From positions 1-7,598 of the forward strand of contig PBTU01000160.1 of the NCBI GenBank assembly GCA_002729295.1: 7,598 nt of DNA, in the 5' to 3' direction. A program made the position numbers and the translations under genes. Origin of the DNA: Verrucomicrobiales bacterium. Its GTDB lineage: Bacteria; Verrucomicrobiota; Verrucomicrobiia; Verrucomicrobiales; Akkermansiaceae. Position 1 is the stretch's first letter, and the number at the start of each line of letters is the position of its first letter. A model generated the notes under the pieces. That model saw only the letters and a list, made by a program, of their open reading frames with translations, searched no databases and was not told the origin of the DNA. This document shows positions 4,952-7,598 of this stretch, piece after piece.

Positions 4952-5874
4952 GGAAAAAATCACTCAAGCGTGGAGCCACCATGGTGGCGGTCTTCTGGAT
5001 TATGGCAGTCATGGGGTTGGCGATTGTGGCGTCGCTCCGCGTGGCACGTTACCAGATGGAGGTGGTGAGTTCCCAGGTGGCCGGGATTGAAGCGCGACAG
5101 TATGCCGAGATGGGAATCGCAATCGCGGCAAATCCCAGGGTGGAGATTTGGGATCAGATGCTCGGGCAGAGATTTGAAAACGGAAGTGGCTTTAACGCGC
5201 AAATTCGTTCCGAAGGTGGCCGATTCAACATCAATTTCATTTTGATGAGCCAGGATAAGGTGCTGTTGCGCCAAATCTTTGATCATTGGGGGATCGATCT
5301 CGATGTGTCCTCGGAAATCACCGACACTTTGATGGATTGGATCGATAGCGACGATGATATTCAGCTCAATGGTGCTGAAGTGGACTGGTATGAGGGGCAG
5401 GGATTTCTGAATCGTCCCTTTAATCGTCCTTTTTATGATCTCGACGAAATGAGACTGGTCCGCGGAATGGAAATCGTCGAGGCGGCCAATCCACGCTGGC
5501 GGGATTGGTTTACGGTCTGGAGCAGCGGGGGATTGGATGTCAATGAGGCTCCAGCCGAGTATCTTGCGATCGCAGCTGATGGAAATATTGAAGAGGCCAT
5601 TGCTCTCGTGGAAATTATCGATGGACCTGATGGTATTCGGCGGACCGAAGATGATCAGAAACTAGGGTCTGCCGAATTTATGAATCAGATGGGAATGAGC
5701 CCTGATGAGCAGGCCCAATATGGAGCCCGGTTCAACCGCCAAGCCGAACAAGTGACGCGAATTGAAAGTATCGGCTTTTCAGGAAGCGTCAGACGTAAGA
5801 TTGTTCTGATTATTCAGAACCGAAGCAACGGGCGACCGACAATTTTGGACCGTAGAGAAGAATTAATTCAATGA
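4948..5874 (+). CDS. gspK: Type II secretion minor pseudopilin GspK
   Basis: GspK caps the pseudopilus and is the largest minor pseudopilin; this one is 308 aa. The leader MRKKSLKRG9 is followed by A10-T-M-V-A: position +5 is Ala, not Glu, as is characteristic of GspK, and the hydrophobic helix runs to about residue 30. Family motifs follow in order: E-G-G-R-F-N-I-N (89-96), L-M-D-W-I-D-S-D-D-D (129-137) leading to N-G-A-E-V-D-W-Y (141-148), Y-D-L-D-E-M-R-L-V-R-G-M (163-174), and L-D-V-N-E-A-P-A-E-Y-L (196-206). Residues 226-236 (GPDGIRRTEDD) resemble the calcium loop of GspG. It overlaps gspJ and gspL by ATGA at each end and has a plausible Shine-Dalgarno site. Confidence 0.93.
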   Translation: MRKKSLKRGATMVAVFWIMAVMGLAIVASLRVARYQMEVVSSQVAGIEARQYAEMGIAIAANPRVEIWDQMLGQRFENGSGFNAQIRSEGGRFNINFILMSQDKVLLRQIFDHWGIDLDVSSEITDTLMDWIDSDDDIQLNGAEVDWYEGQGFLNRPFNRPFYDLDEMRLVRGMEIVEAANPRWRDWFTVWSSGGLDVNEAPAEYLAIAADGNIEEAIALVEIIDGPDGIRRTEDDQKLGSAEFMNQMGMSPDEQAQYGARFNRQAEQVTRIESIGFSGSVRRKIVLIIQNRSNGRPTILDRREELIQ

Positions 5875-7163
5875 GTGCGAAGAAAGGAGACTTATGTCTG
5901 TTCCTACCAGGAGCGGAAGGTTGGGAAATTTGGAATGGGACGGCGGCCGAGGGCTTTCAGCTGCAGTTGTCGACCGAGCATTTGTTGGCTCTGGAGGTAA
6001 CTGAGAAGATTACTGGACCAGTGGAGATGGCGCTGCCAGTGAGGCAATTGTCTGCTCTGCCTTTCAAGGCTCAGACCGAGGATCTTTCCATCCTGGAAGA
6101 TCTCGCAATGATGCATTTGGAGAAAAACGGGACACGTCCGGCTCTCGATGGGGGCCAGCTCAGTGATCACTTCGTTTATGGAAAGTCTGGTGAAGAGACA
6201 CTTCTCACTGCAGTGGTTTTGAATCCGCCGCAGGAAGGCCAGTTGCCCCGTCGGAGCCCGCAAGCTTTTGATCTTTCGCCGCGGTGTCTTCCGCTCCCGG
6301 AAGGAAAAGTGGTAGTTTGGCGTGAATTGGGCCGATGGGTTTTTGCGATCGGTCGGCCGGGTGGGGTGCTTTATTTTCAGTGCTTCTCCGGCGACCGCCT
6401 CGATGAACGGGGTGGGAACGACGTGCGTCTGGCCCTGACTCAGTTGCAACTTCAAGGCGTGCTAGCCCCTTTTCCCGATGAGGTCGTCGTTTGGTCGCAT
6501 GGATCGGCCACCGATGCCCGACCCGAAGAGTTGGAAAGTTTTTCGCGTGGATTGGGACTTTCCGCCAGCAGCGCTCCGAAACCCGCGCCGAGCTGGCCCG
6601 CGCCGCCGAGCCGTTTGCTTCCGGCCGATGTCCGGGCTGAGCGGATGGAGAAAAAGAACCAGCGGAACCGCAATCTGATGGTTGCGGCTGCGGTGATTGC
6701 CTATGTGGGCTTGGTCAGTTTCTTGTTCTTCAATCTTAAGTCGGTGGAGGAAAAGGTGACGATTGCGCAGAAAAAGTTAACATCCTTGGGACCTGAGGCC
6801 CTAAAACTACAGATACATCAGGATAAATGGGATGAGCTCGCGCCGGTGGTGGATAATGAATTCTACCCGTATGAGGTTCTCTACAGGATCTACAAGGCTC
6901 TGCCTAATACCAAGACCGAGCGCAATGTTCGTTTGACGCATGTGGAGGTGATCAATCAGTCCAAGGATGTCGATGGGGGACGGCAAATGATCCGGGAAGT
7001 TACCGTCAAAGGTCAGGCTCCCGAGAACGCTCCGATTGGCGAATACAACGATAGCTTGATTAAAGCTGCCGAGCTTGAGGATTTTAAATGGCTAATGCAG
7101 ACACCAACGAAGACAAGAAATGGTGACTGGAGCTTTATCTATACAGCAGAAGTTCAAAACTAA
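5871..7163 (+). CDS. gspL: Type II secretion inner-membrane platform protein GspL-like
   Basis: GspL is a bitopic inner-membrane protein: its cytoplasmic domain binds the GspE ATPase and its periplasmic domain pairs with GspM. This 430-residue protein has that topology. Residues 1 to about 230 are a soluble domain without signal peptide, followed by an Ala/Pro/Ser-rich linker (about 231-250), a basic stretch (254-268, many Arg/Lys), one membrane helix (about 269-288), a short coiled-coil-like region (289-305), and a periplasmic domain of about 125 residues with a strand-helix pattern like PilN/GspL ferredoxin-like folds. The basic residues on the N-terminal side predict N-in orientation. Sequence similarity to characterised GspL appears low, so the name relies on topology and position between gspK and gspM. 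The ATG overlaps the gspK TGA (ATGA). Confidence 0.8.
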   Translation: MSAKKGDLCLFLPGAEGWEIWNGTAAEGFQLQLSTEHLLALEVTEKITGPVEMALPVRQLSALPFKAQTEDLSILEDLAMMHLEKNGTRPALDGGQLSDHFVYGKSGEETLLTAVVLNPPQEGQLPRRSPQAFDLSPRCLPLPEGKVVVWRELGRWVFAIGRPGGVLYFQCFSGDRLDERGGNDVRLALTQLQLQGVLAPFPDEVVVWSHGSATDARPEELESFSRGLGLSASSAPKPAPSWPAPPSRLLPADVRAERMEKKNQRNRNLMVAAAVIAYVGLVSFLFFNLKSVEEKVTIAQKKLTSLGPEALKLQIHQDKWDELAPVVDNEFYPYEVLYRIYKALPNTKTERNVRLTHVEVINQSKDVDGGRQMIREVTVKGQAPENAPIGEYNDSLIKAAELEDFKWLMQTPTKTRNGDWSFIYTAEVQN

Positions 7164-7175
7164 CAAATTTACCAA

Positions 7176-7598
7176 ATGACACCTCGCGAAAAAAACCTCC
7201 TCATTCTCCTCTGTGGCACCTTGTTTCTGGTGCTGAATGTGGTGGGCTATAAGAAGTTGTATGCTCCGAAAATTACTGCCGCTAACGCCAGGGTATCGAC
7301 CTTGGAGCGTGAGTATGCCCGGGCTGAAGGGAATCTAAGACAGAGTGATCGGTGGCAGAAATCGATGAATTGGCTGGAAAACAGCGAAGGAAAACCCACG
7401 ACATACGCCGAAGCCCAATCCAAGCTTCAGACTTTCATGCGAAAGCAGGCGGATGCCCGGGGCTTGACCACCCGTGATGAAGGATTCCTACCTCATGTCG
7501 AGGGGCCTTACTACACGCGCGTTCGGGTGAAATACAAACTCACCGGAATGGAGCAACAGGTCCAGCAGTGGATCATGAGCGTGCACCAACCTCGCCAG
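7176..7598 (+). CDS. gspM: Type II secretion platform protein GspM-like (3' truncated by window)
   Basis: An open frame starts at ATG 7176, 12 bases after gspL, and runs for 141 codons to the window edge without a stop. The product begins M-T-P-R-E-K-N, then has one hydrophobic helix (about 8-24), a polar coiled-coil-like stretch (about 32-70), and the beginning of a periplasmic domain with strands such as Y-T-R-V-R-V-K-Y-K-L (113-122) followed by a helix containing Q-Q-V-Q-Q-W. This short N-in, single-helix layout and the R-E-(K/R)-x-L-L start are typical of GspM/PilO-type proteins, which dimerise with GspL in the T2SS platform. No Shine-Dalgarno sequence is visible. The remainder of the gene lies outside the window. 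Confidence 0.78.
   Translation, partial: MTPREKNLLILLCGTLFLVLNVVGYKKLYAPKITAANARVSTLEREYARAEGNLRQSDRWQKSMNWLENSEGKPTTYAEAQSKLQTFMRKQADARGLTTRDEGFLPHVEGPYYTRVRVKYKLTGMEQQVQQWIMSVHQPRQ

Noticed and set aside
4794..5090. A 98-codon + strand frame across the gspJ-gspK junction
   Set aside because: It is out of frame with both genes and has no known features; it arises from the Gly/Arg-rich tail coding sequence.

Overview
The window looks like an ordinary chromosomal segment of a Gram-negative bacterium of moderate GC content. The best guess is the Verrucomicrobiota/PVC group. That placement is an inference from gene order, weak Shine-Dalgarno signals and protein style, not from a search. All supported genes are on the + strand and packed tightly.

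Region 1 (1 to about 2541) is a housekeeping block. It opens with the last 22 codons of thrS (threonyl-tRNA synthetase), followed by a 120-base leader. Next come infC (translation initiation factor IF-3, apparently starting at a non-canonical AUA codon and ending in a very acidic tail), a HAD-superfamily phosphatase, rnhB (RNase HII) and a YraN/UPF0102 nuclease-like gene. thrS-infC is the classical order. The usual next genes, rpmI-rplT, are absent, and the HAD-rnhB-yraN run takes their place. The last three genes overlap one another.

Region 2 (2542 to 2659) is a short non-coding gap. It contains a perfect 6-bp inverted repeat right at the yraN stop codon and probably the promoter of the next operon.

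Region 3 (2660 to the window end) is a type II secretion system (T2SS) operon in the order gspG-H-I-J-K-L-M, with gspM cut by the window edge. GspG is the major pseudopilin, GspH/I/J/K are the minor pseudopilins of the tip, and GspL/GspM are the bitopic inner-membrane platform proteins that link the pseudopilus machinery to the cytoplasmic ATPase. Four consecutive junctions (H/I, I/J, J/K, K/L) are ATGA stop-start overlaps, which suggests strong translational coupling. The secretin (GspD), ATPase (GspE), GspF, GspC and prepilin peptidase (GspO) are not in the window.

No mobile element, CRISPR array, tRNA or rRNA was seen. I found no clearly new system. The points most worth a second look are the AUA start of infC, the acidic IF-3 tail, a Cys replacing Gly in the HAD catalytic loop, a calcium-loop-like motif shared by GspG and GspK, and a disordered Gly/Pro/Asn tail on GspJ.
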